Shown: positions 23,049 to 30,501 of the stretch, one piece after another | Layout: each line of letters begins with the position of its first letter | Numbering within the stretch: position 1 is the stretch's first letter | Virus record (IMG/VR): IMGVR_UViG_3300036860_000542 | Span: 18,418 to 82,417 of that record | Reading direction: 5' to 3' (one strand) | DNA from: a virus | Length of the DNA stretch: 64,000 bases | Notes under the pieces: generated by a model | Told to the model about the DNA's origin: nothing | Database searches by the model: none | What the model saw: the letters and a program-made list of their open reading frames with translations, nothing else | Made by a program: the position numbers and the translations under genes

Positions 23049-24464
23049 CTAGTAGCCCCAGCCCCAGCCGCCGAAGATGCCGGCGTACAGGGAGTCGAGC
23101 TTGTCGGCGGCCGGCGTCCACTGGGGGACCGTTCGGACCATCGACCTGGAGGGCACAGGGGCCAGCATGCGGGCCGTGGGGACCGGGGCGACCATGGCAG
23201 GAGCACCGGCGGCGCCGAGCTCCTCGTAGGCACCGGTCTCCATGTACTCGCCGAGCTCCTCTTCGGCGCCCGTCTCGACGTACTCGCCCGTCTCGACGTA
23301 CTCGCCCATGTCCTGCTGGAAGGCGCCGAGGGCCTCGTCGTACACGCCCTCCGCCGCGCCCAGGGCAGCCTGGACCGACAGCGGGGCGTACGCCTTGATG
23401 AGGGCCTCGATCAGGTTCACGCCCAGGCCGATCATGATCGGCGAGTGGTACCGGGACAGGAACCGGACCTTCTTGGTGGCGATGCTGCCCAGGACCACCA
23501 TGCCGGCATGGAGGACAGGACCAGCGTGGTTGCCCAGCTTGTCCGCCACCATGCCGCCCAGGCGGCTCACGATCAGCCGGCCACCGACCATGGCGCCGAC
23601 TACCGGAAGGGCAGCCTTGGCCACGGTCATGAGCCCGCCGAGCGGGTTCTTGCGGAGGCGGAAGCCCCGCAGGATGCCACCACGACGCCGGCCATGACGG
23701 CGCCGACGCGGGTTGTGACGCCGACGCCGACGGCGACGGGGATTCGCCAGCACGGGGGCGAAGGCATTGCGGCGACGACGCCGAGCGTGACGACGCCGAC
23801 GAGGATTCCGACGAGCCTTGCGACGCCGACGCTTCCGGCGCGGGTTCATCAACGGCTCACCCGCTGTGAAGTGCCGACCACCGGCGTACTTCTTCCGCCG
23901 GGTCCGCCACGCCTTCTTGGCCGCACGACGCCGACGCGCCTTCCCGTAGCTCTTCCGGCGCACCTTGCCACGGCGGGCCTTCCGACGCTTGCGGAAGCCC
24001 TTGGGTCCGTACTTCTTCCGCCGGGTCCGCCACGCCTTGAGGGCGGCGCGACGGCGCTTGCTCGACTTCCTCTTCTTCGCCATCGGGGTTCTCCTTCTCT
24101 TGGGCCGTCGCGCCTTCCGGCGCGGGTTGGTGTACAACAGGGCCGCGTTGCGGCGGCGACGCCTCCGGCGCGGGTTGGCCAGCGCCGTCATGTGGGGGTT
24201 CTTGCGGCGGCGCCGAGCCTTGCCGAACTTCTTGTTGTGGGCCCGCCAGTAGCGCTTGAGGCCGATCGGCATCTTGCGCGAGATCTTCACAGGACCCTTC
24301 GGACGGCGCGCCTTGGAGCGCTTCCGCTTCGGGTTCAGGCGGGACGCCCGAACAGCAGCGAGGCCGCCGCGGGCAGTGGAAGCAGTTCGACGGGCCTTGA
24401 TGAGGCCGAGCTTTCGCCGGAGGGCTGCGGTTCTTCCAGGAGGATTGACGAACCAGGTTGGCAT
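23049..24464 (-). CDS. protamine-like Arg/Lys protein fused to membrane domain
   Basis: 471 residues. Residues 10-275 are dominated by Arg and Lys, punctuated by Asn-Pro pairs before Arg/Lys runs (at 44, 89, 97, 113, 207, 220, 241, 251, 273) and a duplicated KAWRTRRKKY (143-152 and 184-193). Residues 278-365 hold hydrophobic helices (VAKAALPVVGAMVGG, GPVLHAGMVVLGSIAT, SPIMIGLGVNLIEALIKAY). An acidic tract with EYVETG-type repeats follows at 387-410, then a Pro-rich, aromatic end. I infer a genome-condensing protein that ties DNA to a membrane, functionally comparable to adenovirus core proteins. It has its own promoter, leader hairpin and terminator. Unlike its neighbours it is unusually rich in CGN codons. 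Confidence 0.6.
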   Translation of the reverse strand: MPTWFVNPPGRTAALRRKLGLIKARRTASTARGGLAAVRASRLNPKRKRSKARRPKGPVKISRKMPIGLKRYWRAHNKKFGKARRRRKNPHMTALANPRRRRRRRNAALLYTNPRRKARRPKRRRTPMAKKRKSSKRRRAALKAWRTRRKKYGPKGFRKRRKARRGKVRRKSYGKARRRRAAKKAWRTRRKKYAGGRHFTAGEPLMNPRRKRRRRKARRNPRRRRHARRRRRNAFAPVLANPRRRRRRRHNPRRRRHGRRRGGILRGFRLRKNPLGGLMTVAKAALPVVGAMVGGRLIVSRLGGMVADKLGNHAGPVLHAGMVVLGSIATKKVRFLSRYHSPIMIGLGVNLIEALIKAYAPLSVQAALGAAEGVYDEALGAFQQDMGEYVETGEYVETGAEEELGEYMETGAYEELGAAGAPAMVAPVPTARMLAPVPSRSMVRTVPQWTPAADKLDSLYAGIFGGWGWGY

Positions 24465-24482
24465 GCTCTCTCCGTTCAGTTT

Positions 24483-24502
24483 CCCAACGACAAATCGTTG
24501 GG
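24483..24502 (-). promoter_or_regulatory. 5' leader hairpin of the protamine-like gene
   Basis: 8-bp stem CCCAACGA / TCGTTGGG with a 4-nt loop, between the promoter and the ribosome site (CGGAG) of the minus-strand gene. May stabilise or regulate the message. Confidence 0.4.
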
Positions 24503-24560
24503 GGCGCTTCCGCGGTTACTGTTGTCCGCGCACCGGAGAGAGCGAGGACTTGCGAGTCTA

Positions 24561-24590
24561 AAGATACGGGTACTTCCAGGACCCTGTCAA
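24561..24590 (-). promoter_or_regulatory. sigma70-like promoter of the protamine-like gene
   Basis: TTGACA (24585-24590 on the minus strand), 18-nt spacer, TATCTT (24561-24566). The best -35 in the virion block. Confidence 0.6.
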
Positions 24591-24592
24591 GT

Positions 24593-25021
24593 TCATCTAC
24601 GCCTGGGGGAGGATAGAGCGGAATCCAGCTTAGATTCCAAGCGGTTAAGAGATTCGAGAATCGACCGAAGTCGTACCTCCTGCTCCGCTTTGGATACCTC
24701 GAGCGTCTTCACACGCTCGTCGAGGGTCTTCTGCATGGCGGTGTACTCCGCCCTCGCGCTCACGAAGCTCTCCGCGTCGGGGTACTTCCCGAGACGGAAC
24801 ACCGTCACCGCGATCGGCACACCCATGGTGATGACGAAGGCGCACACCCACGATGCCACCTTCGCGATCGACGGACGAAGCATGTTCTCGATCCACGAGA
24901 ACTTCGTATTGCCCTGGTTGAGGCTGTTCTTCACCTCTTCCTTGAAGTGCGCGAAGGTGTGCTCAATGACGAGCATGCGATCGCGCAGCTCCTTGAACTC
25001 TTCGGCTTCCTGTGGAGTCAT
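24593..25021 (-). CDS. coiled-coil / membrane / coiled-coil protein
   Basis: 142 residues from ATG 25021 (ATGA overlap). A charged helix (EAEEFKELRDRMLVIE...), one membrane helix (VASWVCAFVITMGVPIAVTVF) near residues 54-75, and a second long charged helix to the end (TLDERVKTLEVSKAEQEVRLRS). Resembles phage proteins that oligomerise on a membrane; no family named. Confidence 0.6.
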   Translation of the reverse strand: MTPQEAEEFKELRDRMLVIEHTFAHFKEEVKNSLNQGNTKFSWIENMLRPSIAKVASWVCAFVITMGVPIAVTVFRLGKYPDAESFVSARAEYTAMQKTLDERVKTLEVSKAEQEVRLRSILESLNRLESKLDSALSSPRRR

Positions 25022-25728
25022 CCGGTTATGCCTTCCGGTCTCACGTCCAGCATCCCGCCCCACAACGCGGCCTCGAGCCTCGCTCGAGGTCCCTTCACGT
25101 CGATGATGAGCAGGGCGCGACCGGAAGGAACAGCGTAGAGCTCAGGATACGGTCGCGCCTCTGCATCAGACTTCCTGCCGGCGGCGTTCTTGTACTGGAA
25201 GCCGAGACACAGGCCGAGCAGGTAGAGGCTCTCCACCTTCTTCAGCCAACTAGGAACCTCTTCCAGCGGACCCTCATCGATCATGGAGTCCGTTGGCACG
25301 TACACACCCACTCCGGCCTCGTGCTCGTGGATGTAGTCGTTGAACTTCGACTCCCACTTGTCGGAGCGATAGAGGATGTGGTAGGCATCGCCGATGTACA
25401 TGAGCTCCGAAGGCATCTGAAAGCCTTCCAGAATGCCGAACTCCTGGGGATCGAACTTGGTGAAGCGCTTGTAACCCTTCACCGCGTCCATGAAGTCGGG
25501 GGGAGGTTCAGGTGGGTTCTTTTGTGGACGCTCGCCCAACTTGCGAAACATGTCCTCTTTCGAGAAACCCAGGTATCCGTGCATGTGATGCTTGCCCATG
25601 CCAGCGTCGGCATCAAACCAGGCGTTGCTCTGTCGATCAAAGTAGACCGTCGCGATGGTGTTGCCATCGTCGTCAACCACCAGTTGATTGCCGGTGTCCG
25701 CGTAGTCCTTGGCACGTTTCAACTTCAC
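25018..25728 (-). CDS. hypothetical protein, 236 residues
   Basis: Soluble alpha/beta sequence opening MKLKRAKDYADTGNQLVVDDDG, with HHMHG near 47 and a hydrophobic SLYLLGLCLGF near 168. No motif recognised. Sandwiched by 4-nt overlaps between a phosphatase-like gene and a coiled-coil membrane protein. An ATGTACAT copy at 25394-25401 is intragenic. Confidence 0.55.
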   Translation of the reverse strand: MKLKRAKDYADTGNQLVVDDDGNTIATVYFDRQSNAWFDADAGMGKHHMHGYLGFSKEDMFRKLGERPQKNPPEPPPDFMDAVKGYKRFTKFDPQEFGILEGFQMPSELMYIGDAYHILYRSDKWESKFNDYIHEHEAGVGVYVPTDSMIDEGPLEEVPSWLKKVESLYLLGLCLGFQYKNAAGRKSDAEARPYPELYAVPSGRALLIIDVKGPRARLEAALWGGMLDVRPEGITG

Positions 25729-26147
25729 CGAATCGCCTCCAACGTCTCGACGAAGTGGCGGTTGGAGAGCGCGCTATCTCCACGCAGAGATCGGATTCTG
25801 GAGACGACGGTTCGAGCACTCATACCCATGATCCGCATCGCCATGGCAGCCACCCAGGCGGAACGGTTGCGGCCCGCAAAACAGGTGACGAGAACCTTCT
25901 TGCCCCTCTCCAACGCATCCGCCACCACGACCGCAGTGCGAAGCGCCCACGCACGCTCCGTCAAGGTGGGCTTGGCGTCGTCAAGGCCTACGTAGACGAG
26001 GTTCTGTCCGGTCTCTGGGAATCGAGGTTGGTACTCAAGGGCAGTGAAGACGATCATATCGAAGCCCTTCGGAAGAACCATGGGAGCCGAACCGATGAAT
26101 AGGTTCGGATACACCTCAGTTCTGTCTGCGAGCTCCTTCATGTTCAT
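25725..26147 (-). CDS. dual-specificity phosphatase-like protein
   Basis: 140 residues from ATG 26147, fixed by the ATGA overlap. VLVTCFAGRNRSAW carries the CX5R(S/T) loop: C89 as nucleophile, R95 binding phosphate and S96. LDDAK at 55-59 could supply the general acid. These enzymes remove phosphate from Tyr/Ser/Thr or from phosphoinositides and RNA caps. A phosphatase in the middle of a virion-protein operon is unusual; it may be packaged or may act on host proteins. A TTGCG-N3-CGCAA palindrome covers the codons before the catalytic loop. Confidence 0.78.
   Translation of the reverse strand: MNMKELADRTEVYPNLFIGSAPMVLPKGFDMIVFTALEYQPRFPETGQNLVYVGLDDAKPTLTERAWALRTAVVVADALERGKKVLVTCFAGRNRSAWVAAMAMRIMGMSARTVVSRIRSLRGDSALSNRHFVETLEAIR
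25867..25879. repeat. TTGCG-N3-CGCAA palindrome 5
   Basis: TTGCGGCCCGCAA inside the phosphatase-like gene, overlapping its catalytic-loop codons. Confidence 0.8.
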
Positions 26148-26428
26148 CTCATGATGCGCCAGAGGCCGTAACCGAGCAACCCCAGGCCAATGTACAACGA
26201 CCAAGAGGAGCCGCCGAGATCGAAGTCTCCCAATCCTCGAGCGATCTGGCCACGAGCAGCTGCGCCCTCACCGATTTTCCTCACGCCAGCAGGCAGTGCC
26301 CAACCAGCTTGGTCTGAAGCCACACGGGTGCCGAGATGAGATGGTGCCTTCGGGAACGCGGCGGTCTGATGGCCGTCCTCGTAGTAGTCGTACCGGCGCA
26401 AGGCCGGCTTCCAGACCGAGTAGATCAC
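26144..26428 (-). CDS. virion-type membrane protein, C-terminal helix
   Basis: 94 residues. Aromatic N-terminus (YSVWKPALRRYDYYEDG), a soluble Gly/Ala-rich middle, and a terminal helix SWSLYIGLGLLGYGLWRIMR. Overlaps both neighbours by 4 nt. Confidence 0.6.
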   Translation of the reverse strand: MIYSVWKPALRRYDYYEDGHQTAAFPKAPSHLGTRVASDQAGWALPAGVRKIGEGAAARGQIARGLGDFDLGGSSWSLYIGLGLLGYGLWRIMR

Positions 26429-26613
26429 TTCTTTCCGCCCAGCCAGATCAGAGCCATCACCAGGACGAAGGTTCCGCCGAGGCCGAGAAGAACACTCTTC
26501 CCGTCCACCGCACCAAGACCATGCTTCCTGGAGGGAGGAGCCGGGTAGCCGCGCCAGTCCCAGGCGTAGGGCGCCATGCCGTGGGAGTAGAATCCATCCT
26601 TGGGAGCTGCCAT
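26425..26613 (-). CDS. virion-type membrane protein, 62 residues
   Basis: Aromatic, Pro-rich N-terminus (FYSHGMAPYAWDWRGYPAPP) and C-terminal helix VLLGLGGTFVLVMALIWLGGKK. Same plan as its neighbours, suggesting parallel anchors in one membrane. Confidence 0.6.
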   Translation of the reverse strand: MAAPKDGFYSHGMAPYAWDWRGYPAPPSRKHGLGAVDGKSVLLGLGGTFVLVMALIWLGGKK

Positions 26614-26617
26614 CGGA

Positions 26618-27592
26618 CTACCTCCGCTTCTTCTTGGGCTTGAAGATGAAGAAGGCCGCGACGCCGATGCCGGCGGCGGCGACCATGCCGTACCCGGACG
26701 TGAGGAAGTTCATGATGCCGCTTCCCAGGAGCGACGTGCCGGCGCTACCCGCGTCGGGCGACATCGATGACACGAGGCTCTGCACGGAGGCCACCGCCTG
26801 GCCCGCGGTGCCAAGGTACTTCCTGATTATGATGGCCGTCTTGTCGGCCGAGGCCGCCACGACGAACGGACGCTGGTACTTCTCCCAGGCGATGTAGACA
26901 CCCTGGAGATGGTTCGCCTCATCCGTGGTGAGCTTACGATTGTAGCGATCCAAGAATAGCTCCTTGGCCCTCCGCGCTGCGGCAGCCGCCGTCTTCGGGC
27001 CGATCTTCCCATCGATCGCCACGCCGAGGACCGTCTGGAGCTGCTTGAACTTGGTGGTCACGGCTGGGCTCTTGCCGAAGCAATACTCCGCGCTGCCACC
27101 GCCCACACAATCGATCGACGTGCTGGGGATCGTATAGATGATGGCGGCGTCGAGCGGAGACACTGAAGCACCAAGGCTGATCGGCTCGCCGATCGCTGTG
27201 CGCTGCGTCTGCTTCCAGTTGATCTGCTTCATCGGCTTCAGGTTCCACCGCTTGTTGCGGCGGCAGAGCTTGTAGATATGCATCCACGGAACCGCCGGCC
27301 AGTTGCGGCCCGCAACCTGAGCGATGGCAGACTGAGTCGCCGCGTTCATGAGGCCGTTTCTCGGGACGTTGAAGCCGAGCTCGTTGAGGCACTTCTGGAT
27401 GCCTTGCACGACCACCATGACCGGCTGCGAGGACGGATCGCTCTCCCCAGGCGTGAGGAAGAGAGTCGGGACCGCCATGCTGGCCAGATACGGTCGCACG
27501 CCCATGTCGGCGATGATCTGCCGAACGTCGAGCGGGCCGATCGGGAACTCAGGCGCTTCGGCTTCGCCGTTCTTCTTCTCTTCCTTTGCCAT
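26618..27592 (-). CDS. membrane protein with peptidoglycan-binding-like repeats
   Basis: 324 residues from ATG 27592. Segments 60-95 (VQGIQKCLNELGFNVPRNGLMNAATQSAI) and 180-208 (FKQLQTVLGVAIDGKIGPKTAAA) each show the helix/DG-x-GPxT pattern of PG_binding_1. A C-terminal membrane helix lies at 299-318, followed by KPKKKRR. In a membrane-containing virion such a protein could dock at the cell wall during entry or carry a lytic partner. Two further Cys pairs lie in the middle. Confidence 0.65.
   Translation of the reverse strand: MAKEEKKNGEAEAPEFPIGPLDVRQIIADMGVRPYLASMAVPTLFLTPGESDPSSQPVMVVVQGIQKCLNELGFNVPRNGLMNAATQSAIAQVAGRNWPAVPWMHIYKLCRRNKRWNLKPMKQINWKQTQRTAIGEPISLGASVSPLDAAIIYTIPSTSIDCVGGGSAEYCFGKSPAVTTKFKQLQTVLGVAIDGKIGPKTAAAAARRAKELFLDRYNRKLTTDEANHLQGVYIAWEKYQRPFVVAASADKTAIIIRKYLGTAGQAVASVQSLVSSMSPDAGSAGTSLLGSGIMNFLTSGYGMVAAAGIGVAAFFIFKPKKKRR
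27303..27315. repeat. TTGCG-N3-CGCAA palindrome 6
   Basis: TTGCGGCCCGCAA, 15 bp with flanks, inside the peptidoglycan-binding-like gene; it has the same spacer as palindrome 5. Confidence 0.8.
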
Positions 27593-27594
27593 GA

Positions 27595-28227
27595 TCAATC
27601 TCTCCTTCGAGTCACCAGGTGCGTGACGTAGAACGCGCCAAGACCGATGCCGGCCCACTTCATCCAAGTGGGCACGCTGGGTAGGAGCCACCAGGCGGCC
27701 TTGAATGGCGCCTTGACGATCGCCTGCGCCACGTCGTGCGCGGCTTCAGCAACCGCTTCTCCGAACATCGTGTACGCTCGCGGTGCCAAGAAGATCCCGC
27801 CGGACCGGAGCACAAGCTGTTCGGTGGACTTCCAGAAGCTCACCGCCAAGCTCTCCGGCAGAATCGAGTTGCCGTAGGCGTTCGCGAGCGCGGTGTTGAT
27901 CCAACCAGTCTCCGACTGCCAGGCGGGGTACTCGCGCTTCCACGCGATACGGCCGGCGGAAGTGAGCAGCGGTGCTGCCACTCCGAATAGGAGGGCATTG
28001 AAGGCCTCATCGTTGTTCACGCGCTTGTTGACTTGCGTGAACGGCTCCTCCCAGAAGTTCTTCAGCTTCAACCATTGCGTGCCCGAGAGGTTGGGGTATC
28101 GAATGTCCGTCCGACCGGGAAGGAAGACGGAAGTCTCTCCCCAGACACGCCTCGCCTCGTTCTTCTGAGCAGCGAGCATGCCCACGAAGTCGCGGTAGTT
28201 GACGGTCTGGACGGTGAAGTTCGCCAT
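27595..28227 (-). CDS. virion-block membrane protein, 210 residues
   Basis: MANFTVQTVNYRDF start, a long amphipathic middle, and hydrophobic helices from about residue 165 (AAWWLLPSVPTWMKWAGIGLGAFYVTHLV) ending TRRRD. Ends 2 nt from the next start. No family recognised. Confidence 0.58.
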   Translation of the reverse strand: MANFTVQTVNYRDFVGMLAAQKNEARRVWGETSVFLPGRTDIRYPNLSGTQWLKLKNFWEEPFTQVNKRVNNDEAFNALLFGVAAPLLTSAGRIAWKREYPAWQSETGWINTALANAYGNSILPESLAVSFWKSTEQLVLRSGGIFLAPRAYTMFGEAVAEAAHDVAQAIVKAPFKAAWWLLPSVPTWMKWAGIGLGAFYVTHLVTRRRD

Positions 28228-28235
28228 GGCTTACC

Positions 28236-29363
28236 TCACTTCAACAGGATGACAGCAAGGAGGATGGCGCCCCCGCCGATGGCCACCGGGATGATGGGAA
28301 AGCCACCGCCGGTAGAGCCAGCATCGCCAGGCGTCGGAGCGCAAAGACCTTGCGCCACGTCGGCGCCGGTCGAACCAGCCTGCGCGCCCTGTGGTCCACC
28401 AGCCGCCGCGCCGCCCGCCATCGCGCCGAGCTTGAGAAGGCCGCTGTTGGCGATCTTGCACGCCACCTTCCCGACCTTGTCGAGCGCGTTCTTCGCCTTG
28501 TCGGCGACCTTGCTGGCCGTCCCGGGGAAGGTGAGCGCAAGAGACGCCCCACCAGTAGCAGGAGCGAGGATGACGCCTGCTCCCTTCTTGGCGTAGCTCT
28601 TCACGGAGCTCCACAGGCCACCGAGACCATCAGCCCCAGCGCAGCACGCACCGAGACCCATGAGGCCGCTGGTGGGCGCCTTGCCCGTCTTGCCCATCTC
28701 CATGAGCTGGTCGAGCGTGTGGTTGGCAACGACGACGGTGATGGCCTTCAGGAGCGCCGTCTTCGCGTCGTACTTCTTCGCCTTCATCAGCAACTCGGCC
28801 TTGGACTCCACCGCGGCCGGGAAGCTCGAGTCGATGTTCCCAAGCACCGCCTGGAGGAAGATCTTCCTCTCGATCGGTGTCCTGAACTGGCGGGCATCGG
28901 CCATCAGCATGCCGGCGATCTGCTTGGCGAGCTGCGCCACGCCATCACGACCGCCGCCCGGAGCGTCGGCAAGCGCGCCGAGCGAGCTCCGACCAGCGAG
29001 CGTCGGGTTCGACAAGGTGCCGTACTTGCCCGCGCTCTTGTTCTCGTCGAAGATTCCGACGCCGACGCGCTCGGTGTGCTCACGCGCCGTGACGATCTCC
29101 GGGATGAGACCGAAGATCGTCCCGCGCTTCGTGTAGTGGGTGGTTCGCACGCCCTGGCCGAGCGGTTCGTCACGGACCGACTGCGGAAGGATGTACGGAG
29201 GCCAACCGCCTGGGTTCCGCGGGTTGCGCAGGCCCTGAACGTCGATCGTCTTCCTCTTGCGGTACTTCGAGACGATAGCGCCTCGACGGAACGGCTCGTC
29301 GATGACGTTCTGCGGGATCGCGTACCCGGCGATGTAAGGAGATCCGCGTCTCAGAAGAGCCAT
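28236..29363 (-). CDS. virion-block protein with C-terminal membrane helix
   Basis: 375 residues from ATG 29363. N-terminal half contains two related-looking pieces (YIAGYAIPQNVIDEPFRRG and YILPQSVRDEPLGQG), suggesting an internal repeat. The middle is helical; the C-terminal third is Gly/Ala-rich with Cys pairs, and the last 20 residues form a membrane helix (IIPVAIGGGAILLAVILL). Probably a structural membrane protein. Confidence 0.58.
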   Translation of the reverse strand: MALLRRGSPYIAGYAIPQNVIDEPFRRGAIVSKYRKRKTIDVQGLRNPRNPGGWPPYILPQSVRDEPLGQGVRTTHYTKRGTIFGLIPEIVTAREHTERVGVGIFDENKSAGKYGTLSNPTLAGRSSLGALADAPGGGRDGVAQLAKQIAGMLMADARQFRTPIERKIFLQAVLGNIDSSFPAAVESKAELLMKAKKYDAKTALLKAITVVVANHTLDQLMEMGKTGKAPTSGLMGLGACCAGADGLGGLWSSVKSYAKKGAGVILAPATGGASLALTFPGTASKVADKAKNALDKVGKVACKIANSGLLKLGAMAGGAAAGGPQGAQAGSTGADVAQGLCAPTPGDAGSTGGGFPIIPVAIGGGAILLAVILLK

Positions 29364-29364
29364 G

Positions 29365-29886
29365 TCACTTTCTCCTTTTGGACTTGCGAGCTGCAACCTC
29401 AAGATAGCGGATCATCCGACGCAACGTGTTCACGTTGTCGTCGATCAGACCAAGAGCCATGTTGCAGATGTGGCAGAGTAACCCGCGTACCGCGCCTGTT
29501 TTATGATCGTGATCGATCGGCCACTTGTGATGATCTCTCCACGGACCACGAGTCTCTTTCGAGCCGCAAATGGCGCAGGCGTGACCCTGTCTCTGTAGCA
29601 TGCGATTGTATTCAGCATCCGTAAGACCGAACTTTCTTAGCCTTCGGGCAGCCGAACGTAGGACTTTTGTCTCCGGCGACTTTTCGTATGCGCGCCTTTC
29701 AGCTAGGTACTTTTTCCAAGCTGCAGGATCTTCTTTCTTCAGCTTCTGCTTCCAGCGCTTGATGCGTTCTCGCGCCTTCCTTTTACACTCTTCATACCAA
29801 GCAGGGTCCTCTTCGGCTTTCTTTCGATGCCAAAGGGTGGACGCGCTCTTTCCGCCCCGATCCTTCATGTACATAGTATAGCTCAT
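29365..29886 (-). CDS. endonuclease VII-like HNH protein
   Basis: 173 residues from ATG 29886 (ATGA overlap); an ATGTACATG at 29866-29874 offers in-frame later starts. The N-terminal 85 residues are a basic helix. The nuclease core has zinc Cys pairs C104/C107 and C138/C141 around DHDH at 125-128, then GLLCHICNMALGL, matching recombination endonuclease VII. Family role: cleavage of branched DNA, or homing. A second, divergent copy lies at 47.1 kb. Confidence 0.88.
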   Translation of the reverse strand: MSYTMYMKDRGGKSASTLWHRKKAEEDPAWYEECKRKARERIKRWKQKLKKEDPAAWKKYLAERRAYEKSPETKVLRSAARRLRKFGLTDAEYNRMLQRQGHACAICGSKETRGPWRDHHKWPIDHDHKTGAVRGLLCHICNMALGLIDDNVNTLRRMIRYLEVAARKSKRRK

Positions 29887-30440
29887 GCCACCGGCCACAC
29901 CTTGGCCGCGACGACGCGCCTGAGCATCTTCCTCGTGTCGGGACCCGCTACGGGGTCGCAGACAATCCACGTTCCACTCTTCGGCTCTCGAGCCTCACAG
30001 AAGACGTGGCTGTACTGGCGTTCCTTCTTGTAGAACATGTGCCGGAATGCGCAAGTCACCACCCTCACTTCGCATCCAACGGCAAGGCACAACGCCCCGA
30101 TGAGCGCTGCCATGTCGTCGCAGTCGAGGTTCGGAATCTGGCCGGTCTTCATCTGGTTGCACACCACGTAAGGCGCCTTGACAAGCTCGATGGTACGCGG
30201 ATCGCGCATGTAGCGCGTGTGCGCGGAGACGAAGTTGTTGACGGCCAAGATCTCGGAGAGATAGTCCTTCGTGCGCAGACCCTGGCAGATGTCCTCAGCG
30301 AGCTGGCGCACGCACGAGTGGTTCTGCGACTCGAGCATTCCGCGGGCGATGAAGGCGACGCTATGCGGCGCCCCACGGTAGTCGAGCTTCAGAACCCTGT
30401 CATCACCAAGTCCCCACGGCACGTAGGGGACACTTTCCAC
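29883..30440 (-). CDS. transglutaminase-like cysteine protein
   Basis: 185 residues from GTG 30440. The papain-like triad can be read: C107 in NLDCDDMAA, H145 in YSHVFCEA and D162 in VCDPVAG, with correct spacing for the transglutaminase-like superfamily. Phage members are of uncertain function, possibly proteases or crosslinking enzymes acting on virion proteins. First gene of its transcription unit, behind a good promoter. Confidence 0.78.
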   Translation of the reverse strand: MESVPYVPWGLGDDRVLKLDYRGAPHSVAFIARGMLESQNHSCVRQLAEDICQGLRTKDYLSEILAVNNFVSAHTRYMRDPRTIELVKAPYVVCNQMKTGQIPNLDCDDMAALIGALCLAVGCEVRVVTCAFRHMFYKKERQYSHVFCEAREPKSGTWIVCDPVAGPDTRKMLRRVVAAKVWPVA

Positions 30441-30467
30441 CGGAGAAGTCGTGGACTTACACCTGAG

Positions 30468-30497
30468 AATATACAGGACCAGGGCCTAGGGGTGCAA
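30468..30497 (-). promoter_or_regulatory. sigma70-like promoter of the transglutaminase-led unit
   Basis: TTGCAC (30492-30497), 18-nt spacer, TATATT (30468-30473) on the minus strand, in the 61-nt gap upstream of GTG 30440. Confidence 0.55.
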
Positions 30498-30501
30498 CTT
30501 G

